Origin: Brugia malayi
Lineage: Eukaryota > Nematoda > Chromadorea > Rhabditida > Onchocercidae
Reading direction: 5' to 3'
Assembly (NCBI RefSeq): GCF_000002995.4
Contig: NW_025062479.1
Span: 11,017,721-11,081,720, forward strand
Length of the DNA stretch: 64,000 nt
The notes under the pieces were generated by a model. The model was not told the DNA's origin and searched no databases. It worked only from the letters and a program-made list of their open reading frames with translations. Shown in pieces: positions 39,414 to 53,243 of this stretch; within the stretch, counting starts at the first letter, position 1; every line of letters starts with the position of its first letter. The translations under genes and the position numbers were made by a program.

Positions 39414-41000
39414 TCTGATTTTACAAATCATGTTACTAATCATTCAAAATTATATATAGATTTTTTTTCTGATGTTACAAAAATTGTATGGTATTATATT
39501 TTTTCTATTATATTTTACCTTACCGTTTGATAAAAAATCATTTAACCAATCATTTTGATCATTTCTCATATAATGTAACAATTTGTTCAAATCAAAAAAA
39601 AAAAAAAATTATTCTTCATTTATTTTTTTTCTCAAGCATGTGTTATTTTTGAAAAGTTAAATAATTTATTTTTGTTTCTTTTATTTGCATTACCCTGAAA
39701 CAATTTATTTCCATTTATTTTCACCATCTGTCGTTTATGTCGTTTTATTTTTTTCATTATTAAAAAAGGAATGAAAAGCGAAAAAAGGAAAGTAAAACAA
39801 TTTTTCAGATATGTTTTAAAGATTATTTTCCTGTTCTTCCTTCTTTTTTTTTTTTTTTTTTTTTTTTGCTAAAAAACGAAGCAAATATGAACACCAAAAA
39901 ATCAAGACAACTTTTGATTAAACCAATTAATTATTTTAAAATTAGCAATATTTGATTGATTACATGTGATTCATCAAAAATGTTGCTGGCAGTTGGCATA
40001 TTCCACATCTGTCATAACGACATTTAAATTATGTTACATTTTTCAGCTTAATTATGCTAATTATTTACTACTATTGTTAGCTTATTTTATTGTTTCAAAA
40101 AAAAGAAGTTTCTTTTTTTTTTTAAATACATCTAATAATCTGCAACAATTATTTTTTGACACGAAATATTAACAATTTTTCTAAGCATAAACCAATAACT
40201 AATTAATAATGTAAGAAAAAAAAGAAAATGTAATAACAATAATCAATAATGTAGGAATAAAAGAACATTATCAAAAAAACTATATAAATAATTAATATTT
40301 TATATTTTAAAAAACAAAAAAAAAATATAACTATACATTTAGTTAAATAATTTATATTTTAAAAAAAAAGTTATAATCAGCAAAATTTCATATGTTTGAT
40401 TAATAATTTTTATTTTTAAAAATAGTCAACTAGCAATTTTGCTGTATTTTTTGTTTGTTTCAGTTTAATTATGATCATTTAAAAAAAATAAAAGAAATAT
40501 TTGAAAGTAAAATATAAACTTACAAAGACACGTAAAGTGACAAATGCACCCGAAACATCCTTTTTATTGGTAAATCCAAGACCAACATAATATGGCATAA
40601 TAGCAATGACATCAATCATGCTCATTATTGAATGTAAAAATTTACACCTATCTGGAGCAGCAAATAAACGTAATAAATATTCCACAGTAAAAATGATAAC
40701 ACATGCAGTATCAAGAACGAAGAACTGAAATTTATTGATAATAATTAAAAAAATTAAATAAAAAATATTTTCATTTTTAATAAAATATAATATATTGGTA
40801 GTATGTATAGAACTATTTCTATTATTTTTTTTTTTCTTTTTTTAAATGAAAACGAAAAAAAAGTAGTATTATGGTATATCGATATAAAATATGCATATGC
40901 ATATATGTTATATAACTATTTCCATTATTTTTTAAAAAATAAAAACAAAAAAAAAAAAAGTAATTTATTTCTTTTTTGAAAAGATTTCACTAATAAATGT

Positions 41001-41032
<32 letters not shown>

Positions 41033-44000
41033 TTTTTTGCAATAAAAATAATAAAAAGAAGCGAAATATAAAGTGAAATAGATGAATGATTTAATATACA
41101 AGTTATAGCTTAAATAAAAATTAAATTTGACCTTTTTCTCATTTTTTATTATATTTAAATTAATATCTGATATAATTTTAGATAATTTCATGTGAATAAT
41201 AAATGAGAAAAAAAGTACGAGGAAAGAAAAAAAAGAATGAAATGGAAACAGGTTGTGATAATTCTCTTTTTCCTACGTTACTAATATTATACTATATAAC
41301 TATTTTATCTTCAATTTTTAATCTAAATTTATTATTATCAAATAATCTCATTTTTTCCCGAAAAGAGGGGCAAAAAAGGAAATTATCAAAAAATGAAATT
41401 ATGCATACATAATGTCTTCTTATTTTTTTTAATAAATTGATCATTTAATGTAACACTGTGAAATAGTTTGATCAATTGTCACATAAGTTAACAATAGAAG
41501 TGAATTTAAATTTAAGTTGCATGATTTTTTTTTTTTTTTTTTTTTAGAGAGCGAAAAAAAATAAAAGATAAGATGGGCATTTCTTGGACAACATGAAATT
41601 TTATATGATCGTTTTTGCTATTATTATTTGCAAGAAAAGGAAAAATGAAAAATTCTCAGAGGATTTAACTTAGAAGTTTATCATGTAAAACGTTTGATCA
41701 TTAAAAACTACCACAGGAATGTTTGAAGAGAATATATTTTTGATTTAAACTTATTCTAATTTTTTTTTTTTAATATATAAAAATTGTTAATAAAATTGAG
41801 AATAGTTTTCGATAATGTATTTTCAATACTCAATTTAAGCTGATAGTTCCGGTTCAATTTATATATAAATTCATATACAATAAAACATTGGAATAGACAA
41901 GCTTTTATTGATGAATGTTATTTATTATATTAATTTGTTTTATTTAATCATATTTCCGTAAACGGCTAAATTTTATGAATGATAAAAAAAATAGGATGAT
42001 GTAAATACTCATAAAAAGTGTTACTAATTTAAGACATTTTAGAAAGTTACTTAAATCATTTGCTAATTTTTGAAACTGTATCTTACACAGAGTTAAGTGA
42101 TGTGATGTATTATTCATTATCAATTAGAATTAAACGATCATTTAGCTGGCCAATATAAAGGTAATCATTCGTACACAGGAGTAGGTATGAAATGTAATTT
42201 ATTCTATCTTTGATTTGCTAAAGATATGGGTAAAATATATATGATGGTGTTAATTAAAAATTATGAAACTTTAATAATATCTTTTGATATTATTAGAGAT
42301 TAATTTTTTTATTAAACATATTTATTTTTTTTTTAAAAAAAAAATGATTTAAACAATAAGTTTTACTCTTTAATAACTTAATTAATTTTAAGTGTTATAT
42401 TTTTTTCTCCACCTTCCTTTTTCACACAAATGTATGGAATTTAAAATTTCATCTATTTTAGTATGGATAAAGAAATTTATAAATCTGAAATACGATTACA
42501 AAAGAATTTTTGATAATATTATTTGATAAAGATTAGTAAAAAAAAGATAGAAAAATGATAGAAATTGCATGTTTAAGCAATAAAATTTGTTAAGTATTTT
42601 CTACACATCTCATCTGCTATCAGTTATTTCATTATTTAAAAGTTTTTTGTAAAAATGGAATAAAACTAATATTTAATTACTGATCTACATAGATAATTAA
42701 AAATTCATTTCATCTAAATATAAACTAGATTTGCTGTGGTAGATAAGAAAAACGAAAAAGAAAACAAAAAATTTGCAAACACATGATAAAAATTTTTTGG
42801 AAGTTTTAGACCTCAATTAAAACATTTTTTAAATTCAGTTTCAAAATCTTCAAAAGTTTACTAAAATGAATCAACTGTATTCTTTTTTAAAAAACAAAAA
42901 AAAGCAAAAAATTGATAATATAAGAAAATGAAATTTATATTAAGAAAAAAAAAAAACAAAATTTACCTGTCGCTCATAAAGTTCACCACATGAAATAGTC
43001 GTATCATCAGCCATATATTTGCATGGTACCGTTTCAATAATATTGCATAAAACCGATAGAGCAATAAAAAATCCCGTAACATAATAAAAAACAAGTGCCA
43101 CAGTGGATGTATGAGGATTTTCAAATGCTTCCCACATTTTCTGCTTTAAAAAAAAAATTAAAATTAAAATTTCTATGTTATAGAATTAAATAAATCAAAA
43201 ATTTTTAGATAGCATTATAAAATGATAGATGATGTGTGAGAAATGGTTGAATAAAATAAAATAATAATTTTATTTGATTGCATTAAAATTAAAAAAAATA
43301 TATTTATATTAGCATACATACCCGAAGCGTAAGTTTATGCTTGTTTTTTTCAATAATTTCTAAGCGCTCTTCTATTAATCGTTCCTGATTTTCTCGTTTC
43401 TTATCTTTATAATCTTCATAACAACAATCACTTATTAAATCAGGCATAATGCCAAAAAATGAAAGTTCTTCATCGTAAGCCACAAGACACTCATGTTTTG
43501 GATACTAAAATTTATAAATTAGAAAAAAATCAATTCAAATTTTGAAATTTACTTCATATAATATAAATTACTGTAATGATAATAAAAAAGAACTCGCCAA
43601 TTGAAAATTTTTAGAGTAAGTATTAGAATGAATAGAATTTAACAAAAATTTAAAAAAAAAATAAAAAAAAAAAGAGAGAGAGAGAAATAGAGGGAGAGAG
43701 AGCGAGAGGGATGGAAAAGAAAGTGAAAAAATGATAGAGGAAAATGGGACGGAAAAATTAACATGAAGTTTGCCGGTTCGATAAAATGTAAGAATATGCC
43801 GGAAAATATCTGGATCACGATCAAAAAAATACTCCGATGTTTCTTCATCATAAAAAAATTCCTTTTCATTTGAACCAAGTAATGTTTCCGGAAATTTTTC
43901 CAATGTATTTCGCCATGTTTCAAATCGGCGACCAGAGATATTGATTGAAATTTTTTCATCCGAAACATGATCAACGGCTAAATCTTTTGCCTGTGATAAA

Positions 44001-44425
44001 AATAAATCATAATTGATGCAAAGTAATACATAATAAACAAGTAAGTTCAATAATTTTTAATTAAAAGCATCAAAGAAAGAACCTTAAAATTAGAAATTAT
44101 ACATTGAATTAAAAAATTTTTATGATTAAATTGATAAGAAAAAAAATCTTTTTCAACATATGTTTTAATATCATATGCTTGATAGAGGAAGAAGAAAAAA
44201 ATTAATCACTAAACTTTCTTTTTTTAAATTTATTAGAAAAAAAAATGCAAACAGCAATTAATAATTTGTTTGTATTCTATTCTTTTTCTTTTTTTTTTTT
44301 TAATTTTTATTTTTATTTTTTACCTGTATAGCAATTGGAGCAGCTGGCATTGGTTGCCGTGAAATCGGTACCCATCCAATTGCGGCAGCACGCGCAAATG
44401 GTAACCAGGCTGCCACGGATGCCAT
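36485..44425 (-). CDS. shl-1: Shal-type (Kv4) voltage-gated potassium channel
   Basis: Plasma-membrane A-type K+ channel alpha subunit, active as a tetramer in neurons and muscle. Exons in transcription order: 44425-44324, 43990-43763, 43504-43322, 43143-42967, 40724-40524, 39202-38987, 38322-38215, 38043-37975, 37818-37630, 37181-37037, 36681-36485 (the last could begin at 36687). They give 604 codons plus stop; vertebrate Kv4s have about 630-655. Residues 1-20 are the Kv4 N-terminal KChIP-binding peptide [21 protein letters not shown]1 domain: [20 protein letters not shown], then the zinc site HEC...DCC. S1 begins near [16 protein letters not shown]4 is [15 protein letters not shown] across the exon 5/6 junction; selectivity filter TTLGYGD; S6 has the PVPVIVSNF hinge. 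The C-terminus keeps [10 protein letters not shown] and ends in a Gln-rich tail. The ATG directly follows TTTTAG, a probable trans-splice acceptor or the end of a 5' UTR intron. Confidence 0.97.
39379..39405. repeat. (AT)n microsatellite in a shl-1 intron
   Basis: About thirteen AT dinucleotides followed by a T run, between channel exons 5 and 6. Confidence 0.85.
40999..41038. repeat. (TA)n-poly(T) tract in a shl-1 intron
   Basis: TATATATATATATAT is followed by about 22 T residues, between channel exons 4 and 5. Confidence 0.85.
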
Positions 44426-44780
44426 CTAAAATTAATTATTCAGTTCTTAATTAACATTTATAATGATGAATGATAAAATTTGAAAACAATATGGAATAAT
44501 ACTATCAATAGAAATATGCAATAAAAAAAAATAATAACTAAGTTTTATTTGTCGTTTTTTTCATTCTTTCTGAAAGATAGTATAATTTGGTATAAATACT
44601 ATATTATGCATATAGCTATGGATTATATTTATTTAAAAGATAAAGAAATATTTACTTTTCCTGAAATGTTAATATATCATTATAATAGAATATGAAAAAT
44701 ATATATATGTATATATGAGAAATTTTTATTTTACATAAATATGTGAAATAAAAAAAAATTTTTTTTTTGTTGAAAAAAAC

Positions 44781-45270
44781 AAATCTGTTTGAAAAGATTA
44801 ATTGAAAGAAACTAGTCTGTTTAAAAAAAAGATTGAAAAAGTTAGTTCATTTGCAGAAGAAAAAATGGAAAAGTTAGAGTATTTAAAAAATTGATTGAAA
44901 ACGCGTAAGCTTATTTAGAAAGATTGATTGAAAATGCTAGTCTATTTGGAAAAAATTAGTGGAAAAACTAGCTTATTTGAAAAAAAGGAAAAAAATTGAT
45001 TGAAAAAGCTAGTCTATTTAAAAAAGATTGACTGAAAAATGCTGGCTCATTTGCAAAATTCTTGGCTGGAAAAGTTGGCCTATTTGAAAAAATTGATTGG
45101 AAAAGCCTGTTTGAAAAGATTTATTGAAAAAATTAATCTGAAAAAGAAGAAAGAAAGCGTTTGACAAAGCTAGTTATAATAGATGTATGACAAATCTGCT
45201 CTAGTGAATATGTTAAAAAAGAACTGAATGAAAAAGTTTATCATATAATGAAATCGAATGAAAAAGTTAG
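44781..45270. repeat. degenerate minisatellite, period about 32 bp, about 13-15 copies
   Basis: The core CTAGTCTATTTGAAAA followed by GATTGATTGAAAAAG recurs with substitutions. CTAGT-like landmarks fall near 44812, 44841, 44872, 44903, 44935, 44968, 45008, 45042, 45075, 45105, 45137 and 45171, spaced mostly 29-34 bp. Copies are diverged and the array frays at both ends. It begins about 360 bp upstream of the shl-1 start codon. Confidence 0.85.
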
Positions 45271-45361
45271 TTTACTTTTAAAAAAAAGTTAACCTCAAAG
45301 AAATTACCCTACTTCATCTAGTTTAAAATGTTTGCAGAATAATGTTTATGTAAAATAACAA

Positions 45362-45560
45362 CGATATTATTATTTATTATTATTGTAGTTATTATTATTG
45401 TCGTTGTTATTATTACAATTATAATAATAATAATGATTATTATTATTTTTGACATTGTTAATATTATTACTATTAGTATCACTATCATTATTTTCGTTAT
45501 CATTATTATTATTTTCATTATTATCATCCTTATTATTAGTAATTATTATAACATTATTGT
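45362..45560. repeat. imperfect (ATT)n/(AAT)n tract
   Basis: About 200 bp of ATT and AAT triplets with GTT, ATC and ACT variants, changing strand bias in the middle. The long open frames here are Asn/Ile/Tyr runs created by the repeat. Confidence 0.85.
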
Positions 45561-46360
45561 TAGTAATAATAGCGCTAGAATATGAAATTGAATTCAATTC
45601 AATAGAAATTTTAAAATGAGCTTTAAAAAGAAAATGCTAATTGAAGTGATTGGTATTTGCGTAAATTTTGTTAAAAACAAATTCTAAAAAGAATTGTATT
45701 GAAATGAAAAGATTTTTTTTCCGTAAATCTACAAATTTCTTGTCAATTTTTCTTTTATTAATACTTTTAAAACAAAAATTCTTCACTTCATTTAATTTTT
45801 TCCTCATATCACAATTTGAATAAAAATTAAAATTGTGGCTATTTGGTTTTTTTCCTTAGATAATAACTAAACAAAGGTTACATCTAGTCTTTATATGAAA
45901 TGGAACAAAATAAAGCGTATTTGACTGAAATGAAAATAATAATTGTTTACTCGAAATAATAATAATAATAGTAAAAAGTGCCAGCATCCTCTTTTTAGAC
46001 CGTTTTTGATTACAGTTTTTTATAAATACCAATTTTTTGGTTAAGAAAAATAATTAAAAAAATTAAAAACTTTAAGCTCTTAAATATTTCGTATAAACAA
46101 AGGAAAAAAGTCTTCCTTTTATTTATTTTTTTGAAATAAAATGAAAGTGAAAGGATTAGCATAAAGAAGTAAGCAAAAAAAAGGAAAAAGGAAAAAAGGA
46201 TAAATTTATGTGTAATCGGCCAGAAAAAGACACTGAAAAAAAAAAGTAATATACTCATAACACCCCATTTGAGTAAATTTTCATTATAATATACCCTGAA
46301 GAAATTTTTCTATTAGATTAAAATATAAAATTATTAAAGCATTAAAAAAATATATACAAA

Positions 46361-46387
46361 ATTAATATATATATATATATATATATA
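46361..46387. repeat. (AT)n microsatellite
   Basis: TTAATATATATATATATATA-type dinucleotides, uninterrupted over about 22 bp. Confidence 0.85.
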
Positions 46388-47774
46388 ATTATTAAAACTT
46401 CAAATGAAAATTTTAATTAATTTTTGTAAGTTAATTAATTAATATAAGGAAACGAAAAAAATGAAAAAAAAAATGAAAACAAGAGATTTATAACAGTTAT
46501 TTGTTTACTCCAATTTTTTTTTTCTGTTGCACTTTTTTGCACGAAATATTTATTTCAACTTCTTAACGATTTACACAAATTTATTATATGACTTTTTATT
46601 TAACTAATTTGTTAAAATAATTTTACTTAATATTTAAGTAAAAATTAGTCCTAAAGTTCGTGATAAAACTTAATTTTAAAACCAACATTATTTGTCATTT
46701 ATTGATCACTGTTTGTTGATTTAAAAAAAGAAATTTTGCTGATTTAAAACGATAATTAATAGTCAAATAAATACGTTAAAAATGTCAATCAGTGATGTTT
46801 GGTGTGTACCTCAGCCGATTTCTGATGTAAACGATTATTTATTATTTTTGCATATCGTCATCACTATTATAATATACATACATATATTTAACTATTTATT
46901 TGTTTATTTATTCGTTTAGCTATTTGTTTGTTTATTTGCTTATTTGTTTACTTTTTTTATTTAATTAATTGTTTATTTATTCATTTAATTACGTTTTTTT
47001 ATTCTGTTCGAGAGTATATATCACTGAGAATTTTAAAATTCCATATTTTTTCAATACTTTTGTCTTCCTCCCTTTTCTCCTTACCTTAATGAAATATAAC
47101 ACTTATGACATCAATAAGCTATCCGAATCAGTTCTTGAAGGACGCAGCGAACTAATCAGAAAGTTACCCATTTTTGTTTATCTGCAAACAAACATTAATC
47201 AATTAATAAATGATAAAAATTTCAAGAAACTGAAACAAAGAACAAAAAAAAAAAAACTATGGTTTGAATTAAATTACCGATTGTGATGCCTACGATGAAC
47301 GAAATATTATAAAATATTTCAAAGCAATCCTTACAAATGATGCTTTTTTTAACTTGTAAGTAGTTATAATAATGAACAAATATCTTTCATGACCATTGTT
47401 GGTATTAAATTATTTAATCACTGAAATAATTTAACAAAATTTTCACTTCATCGTTCGTCTTTTGTCAAAAGAAAAAAAAAAATAAATTTAAGAAAAAACA
47501 AACACGCAATACAAATAATTTCAGCTTATCGGCAAATATAACAAAGCGAAATGAAAAAGAAAGGTGCCAATGTTTAAATTTTATTTGAAACAAAAAAAAA
47601 TCCTATCAAGAAAAAAAAGGAAAATAGAAAGTTTTCTGCAAATTATATTTTTACATGATCGATGACTGTTCTAATAAAAGAAAGGAGAAATAAATAATTT
47701 TTAAAGTGCAAAATAGAAAGATCAACAAATAATGCAGCAAAAATTAGTTTCAAAATGAAAACTGATTGCGTCAT

Positions 47775-47945
47775 CGTCACTATTATCATTATCATCTGTG
47801 TGGGATTATAATAGCAATAATGATAGTGATAATGACAATAATAATAATAGTAAAAATAACAGTAATAAAAATAATGATAATAATAATAACAGTAACGATA
47901 ATGATAATAACAATAATAATAATACCAATAATAATAATAAATAAC
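47775..47945. repeat. imperfect (AAT)n tract
   Basis: AATAATAATAGTAAAAATAA-type triplets with GAT, CAG and TAG variants over about 170 bp, upstream of shl-1. Confidence 0.85.
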
Positions 47946-50284
47946 AATAAAAATGCGATATAACATGATGAATTGGTAAAATGAAAAATACTGCTCCATC
48001 GACTGATAAGTGTTACACATTGGATTAAGATTCAATGAGGAAAAAAACAAAACCCTAAGCCTGGAACGTCAGGTGTGCTATGCAGTAATGGTAGTAATAA
48101 TCCCTTCATCTTTTTTTCCTTTTGCTTTCTTTCTTTTTCTTTTCGTTATATTCTACCATTTGCATTGTTTATTAAAAAGAATTGCTTTCTCCAAACACTT
48201 TGCAAATTTCCAAAACTATCAATTTCAAAACATCAAATAAATCATGGAAACATAGTTTTGATATTCATTATAATTTAATTCTTTTTTTTTTTTTGATCAC
48301 TATGATAAAAATAAATAAAAATCACTTCGTTCTTTTCTTTTTTTATCTCTCTTTTTAGTTTTCTTTTTTTTCCTAAATAATTTTATATACAAATGATTGA
48401 TTATATATATGTTGACGTAGCACATGGTTGATTTGATAGCATATTACATCCTTAAAAGCCAACTATAACCTTGGTTATTTTACATATATATATCCAACTA
48501 GGCTAAGTATATCAACCATCATTTCACTTTAGCATCCTTCTGCATAATGTTAATTTTCAGCCCATAAGCAATCTCTAACATATCTTTCCCAAACATCTTT
48601 TTTCCTCATCTTTCTCTCCTTTCATTTCCCGAAATAAATACGAATTTATAAATCTTGAAATGATTGACTTATGTATGTTTTTTTTTCCCTTTCTTTTTTA
48701 ATTGAAATTTGCATATCTACGTTTGTATGAGTGTATGAAATATTTATATATGGTTTTACAAAAAAAAAATGATATATGAAAAAATGTTTTATAAATTTTA
48801 TATTATCTGTAAATTTTTCTAAATAACTGATGAGTAAAGGATGAAAGCACAATGAAGAAAAAGAAGAAAAATTATGAATTATGAAAAAAATCAAAAAAAA
48901 AAAGAAAATGTGACCTGATTTAGTGGATACTTTAGACAAGATACATTATAAATTCACCAAAACAGAAAAAATCTAACCCATAAAACGAACTGTATTTAAG
49001 TTTTAACATTAAAATAAAACGAAAAAAAAAGAAAAAAAAAGAGGAAAATGTCACCAAAATATTCAAGAATCATCAATAGGAAAAAAGATTTGTCAAGATA
49101 ATAAAGTATGAATAAGAGAGGAAGTGCGATCCCAAATTTTTATCTTCTCATTTTCTACTTCCATTTCATCCTATCTTTCATCTCTCAAGTAGAATAAATA
49201 ATAATTGTACCAAAAACTTAAATGTTAAATTTTTTTAACTTATTCGTAAATTACAAGCAAAAGAAGTTGGTACTACATAAAATTAACAACATATCAACCT
49301 AATATTCTAAAGAATGACATAATATTCTACAATTAGTAACCTTGTACAGTACACTATAAAAGTAAAATAGTAATATTGCAAAATAGACGATCAGTACATA
49401 TGATATTATTAGTGTACTACCGATTATTACACTATCATTAAATCACCGGTATAATATTACCATTAACTTATTATTAGTGTTATTGCCATCAATAAAATTA
49501 AGTATTACTAAGATTAAATACTACTTGAAGCAAACTGTTAGCGTTCAATGTTAACAAATACTTTAATATCAAACAATATTTCAGTATTAACCAATTATTT
49601 CAGTATCGTTTAGATTTGTTTAAATTTCATGGTTTAGAATTCGTTCAAAAAAATCACTAATTAATATTCTGAAAAGAAAAGGAAAGGAAAAGAAACCGAA
49701 AAACCAAAAATGAATATAAAATAGCATGAATACGAGTAAATTGTTATTTCTTGCCTAACCAGTCATTCATTCCTTTTTTTAAAAAAAAATTTTGTTTTCT
49801 CATTATTCTTACCCGATATTACTTCTTTTCTTTCTTTTTTCTTTCCTTAACTTCTTTAATATGTGAATACATATCTATATATTTTATAAGTACTTAAAAA
49901 GAAAACAGAAAGAAAAAAAAAAAAAGAAAGAGAAAAAGATGTTAGAATATAGGAATAGGAGGGAAACAGAAAGAGAGAGAAAGAGAGGCAAATAATTTAA
50001 TCAAAAATAGGTTAAATTAAGTCTTCTTTTATCTTTTATTCTATTAGTTAATTAAATTAAAGAAAATATTCGTCTGTTTCATACATCCCACTGGATGTAT
50101 CGATAAATGAAGCACGAAATTTAGGAACAAAGTACAAGATGGATAACAAACATCTGTCTCAATTAGTGAAAATAACATAAAACATTGCATTGATGGTATC
50201 TCAACCGATCAGAGCTGTTAAGCTGGTGGAATGTGTAAAGTTTTGCTTTGTTTTGTTTTGTTTTTGTTTTTCCTTTCTTTTTTC

Positions 50285-50285
50285 A

Positions 50286-50313
<28 letters not shown>
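50285..50313. repeat. (AT)n microsatellite
   Basis: About fourteen uninterrupted AT dinucleotides after a T-rich stretch. Confidence 0.9.
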
Positions 50314-50317
<4 letters not shown>

Positions 50318-50431
50318 CATTATGTAATTAAGTATAATGTATGAAGATGATCTGCTATGATAGTAATATTTTGATAAGTTGCAAAAAATGTGTGACGTCA
50401 ACAAATTATTATCATTAGTAGTAATAGTAAT

Positions 50432-50477
50432 AGCAGCAGCAGCAGCAGCAATAATAATAATAATAATAATAATAATA
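50432..50477. repeat. compound (AGC)6(AAT)9 microsatellite
   Basis: Six AGC triplets run directly into about nine AAT triplets. AGC tracts are rare in this A+T-rich window. Confidence 0.9.
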
Positions 50478-51552
50478 GCAGTAATTGTTATTATTATTAT
50501 TTTACTATTGTTGTTGTTGTAGCAATACAATTTTAGTAATGTTTATTTCAATTCTTCAACCGATATTATCCAATTGATAAGAAAAAAAGTTACAAAATAA
50601 CTCTTCATTAATTATATTATTAATTATATTATTAGTTAAATATGTTATGAGTAAATTATGAAATAAATGATGACAAATTGTTTACATATGAATATAGTCT
50701 ATTTGAAGAATAACATTTAAATTGAGGATAACAAAATGATAAATAGTTGCTGATGAATAAATGCATCATGAAAATGATGCTAAAATATAAATGGATATAG
50801 GAAGTGCCAATAATTGGATGAACTTGAAATAGAATATTAGAATGGGAAGGGAGAATTTATTCAAATCAGTTGCACTTTATCAGATTACTTCGAAATAACT
50901 CCTTTTAAGGAACGATTTGTTGTGATAATATTGATGATAATGATGAGAAGGAGGAGGTGGAGAGATGAGGAAATGAATAACGGGTAGTAATGTATATATA
51001 AACATATATAAGGGGTTAAATTTTTAAATGTGGGGAGGGGAATAAGGAGGAAAGCTAGGAGGAGTAAGAGGAGGAAGGAAGAAAAGGAGGAAAAGGGGAG
51101 GTAATTCATAGAATTCGTTTTCTTCCTTTCCACCTTTTTATCACAACTCTTATTTCTTCCTTCCTTCTTCATCCTTAACCCCTGCACCATCACCATCATC
51201 ACATCACTTTCCTCTTCTTAGTATCCTTTCGTAAGATTCATCCGAACTATCGATTAATATTTTCTTCTAGTATACAAAGTATCTTAGATATATGTTCCAA
51301 CAACGACCCTAGGCTTACTTAGCTTAGCCTTTAAAAATTTTCAGCCTTTCGCCTCTTTGTATCCCTCTACTTTTAGTGTCCATTGAAAATTGACTAAATA
51401 CTATTATACTGCTTATTACTGCTACTGTTATCACTACTTTCTTTATTATGACTCTTATTATTACTTCAACCTAACACTTTGCTGAATTTCCTTAAATTTC
51501 ATTTCATTTTAATCAAATCTCAACTACATCGATCTAATCTAATTTAATCTAA

Positions 51553-51553
<1 letters not shown>

Positions 51554-51615
<62 letters not shown>
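51554..51615. repeat. compound (CT)n(TA)n microsatellite
   Basis: About twelve CT dinucleotides are followed without a break by about eighteen TA dinucleotides, preceded by AATCTAATCTAATTTAATCT-like short repeats. Confidence 0.95.
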
Positions 51616-51618
<3 letters not shown>

Positions 51619-53243
51619 TAAAAACTTATGATTATACTAACTTATATGACTTCATTATCATCTTTGTAATAATTCTCATAGTGTTGCGACTTTTTTTTTT
51701 CATAGTAAACATTTACAAATAAAGATGTCATTTAATTAATTCGAATTACATACTTATAGTTTATACTTATTTTTTAAATTAAATTCCAGATAGAAATGGT
51801 TATACTGTGAAAAAAAATTCGAAACAAAAAAAAAAGACAAAGAAAGGAAAGAAAAAATAATTCATAAACAAATGAAATATTATAATGGCTGAAAAGAAAA
51901 AGAGGCGATTCATTATCTATGCTGATTATTTGAAAATTTTATATTTTCAGCAGATTATACTCTGGATAAATTGGATAGATGGTGTTTCCTAACATGTTGA
52001 ATACTCACATCCGTATTCTATTGAAATATAATACAAGCTTTTGCATGGAAAAGAAATAAATACACTGCGAAAGTTAATTATAAACGCAATGCCTGGGTAT
52101 AATCTAGCCTTATAATCATTGCAATTACTAAATCAGTCCATAATTAATGTTTTCAACGAAGAGGAAATTCAAGTTACTAGCATAAAATGATAAAATTGTT
52201 GCATATAAATTAATATTTCACTTAAACTAGATTAAAAAAAAACCAATTATCAAATAAATTATGAAAATAAAGGATACATATGCTTAAAACCTCTATTTTA
52301 ACATGCCTGATTAATAGCAAATTTGAGTTTTCATGACATCCAGAAGAAAAAGAAAGATGTAGGTCACAATAACCGTTTGATAATTTCCTTAAATTGTTCA
52401 TGGAATCTCAATAGCACTGTGCTGAACATAAGATCTTCAAGATTATTTCCTATTATTAATCTATGATAAATCATCAATACTTAATGTTGATGTTTAGTTA
52501 TGAAATCATATTTCCACAACTTCTCAAACAAATGAAACAATTAAGTCACAGCAATACCATCAAAATTTTCATTTGGTTACAACACTTGAATGAAACAAGG
52601 ATTTCATTTTCACATACAAATCACGTAAACAAGATTCTATTTAGTACAACAGTTTAAAAAAATTAACTTTAGAGAATTTTTGCAATCAGAGAAAATCATA
52701 TAAATTCTTTTAAGCTCTATAATTTTTTAAAAATACATATGGATTAATTTTACTCAAATAAACTGTATATTTCTTCCAACAACAAAAATTCATATTTTCT
52801 AGTGAATTAAGTCTGTAGTTAACAATGTACAATATTGTACATATAGCGACAAATTTTGGAAAAATACCTCCTGTGATTATTGTCTTTCGAACAATTCTCT
52901 GAAATCATCATCATATTAATAGAGACAACCAAAACTTATTCTAAATATAAAAGAAATACGGAGATTTAATCATCAATAGTTGTTGTACGGTAATCATCGC
53001 TTAAATCTCAAGGCAACCTCTTCGTAGAAGGATTTTTTTTATAGCATTATCTTTCGAAAAGTATGTTCAAATGTCAACAAAATTTGAGGAATCAAATTAA
53101 CGATGCTTTCTGGATGCATATATTAAACCTATATGAAAAAACAAGCAGTACAGAATAAATTGATTAGTATAAATATAAAAGACACAAAGTTTGTTGACAT
53201 TTTCATCTTGTACAGTGACTAACTAGAAAGCTCGAAACAGTTC

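Larger units (their letters stand above)
44426..53243. other. AT-rich region upstream of shl-1
   Basis: Should contain the channel promoter and perhaps 5' untranslated exons. It is dominated by simple sequence: a 32-bp-period minisatellite, AAT/ATT tracts, AT dinucleotides and a TC/TA compound tract. Several open stretches (for example 47,643-48,050 on the minus strand and 45,370-45,597) are translations of triplet repeats, not genes. 51,900-53,200 has a more mixed composition but no exon I can support. Confidence 0.5.

Noticed and set aside
45318..45597. Open reading frames on the minus strand rich in Ile, Asn and Tyr
   Set aside because: They are translations of AAT/ATT triplet repeats in several frames at once, with no non-repetitive domain.
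47643..48050. 135-codon minus-strand open frame rich in Tyr and His
   Set aside because: Its core is the AAT-type repeat at 47,775-47,945; no splice sites or homologous segments flank it.
50432..50510. AGC/AAT tract as a possible polyglutamine- or polyserine-coding exon
   Set aside because: No splice sites or non-repetitive coding sequence adjoin it; it behaves as a compound microsatellite.
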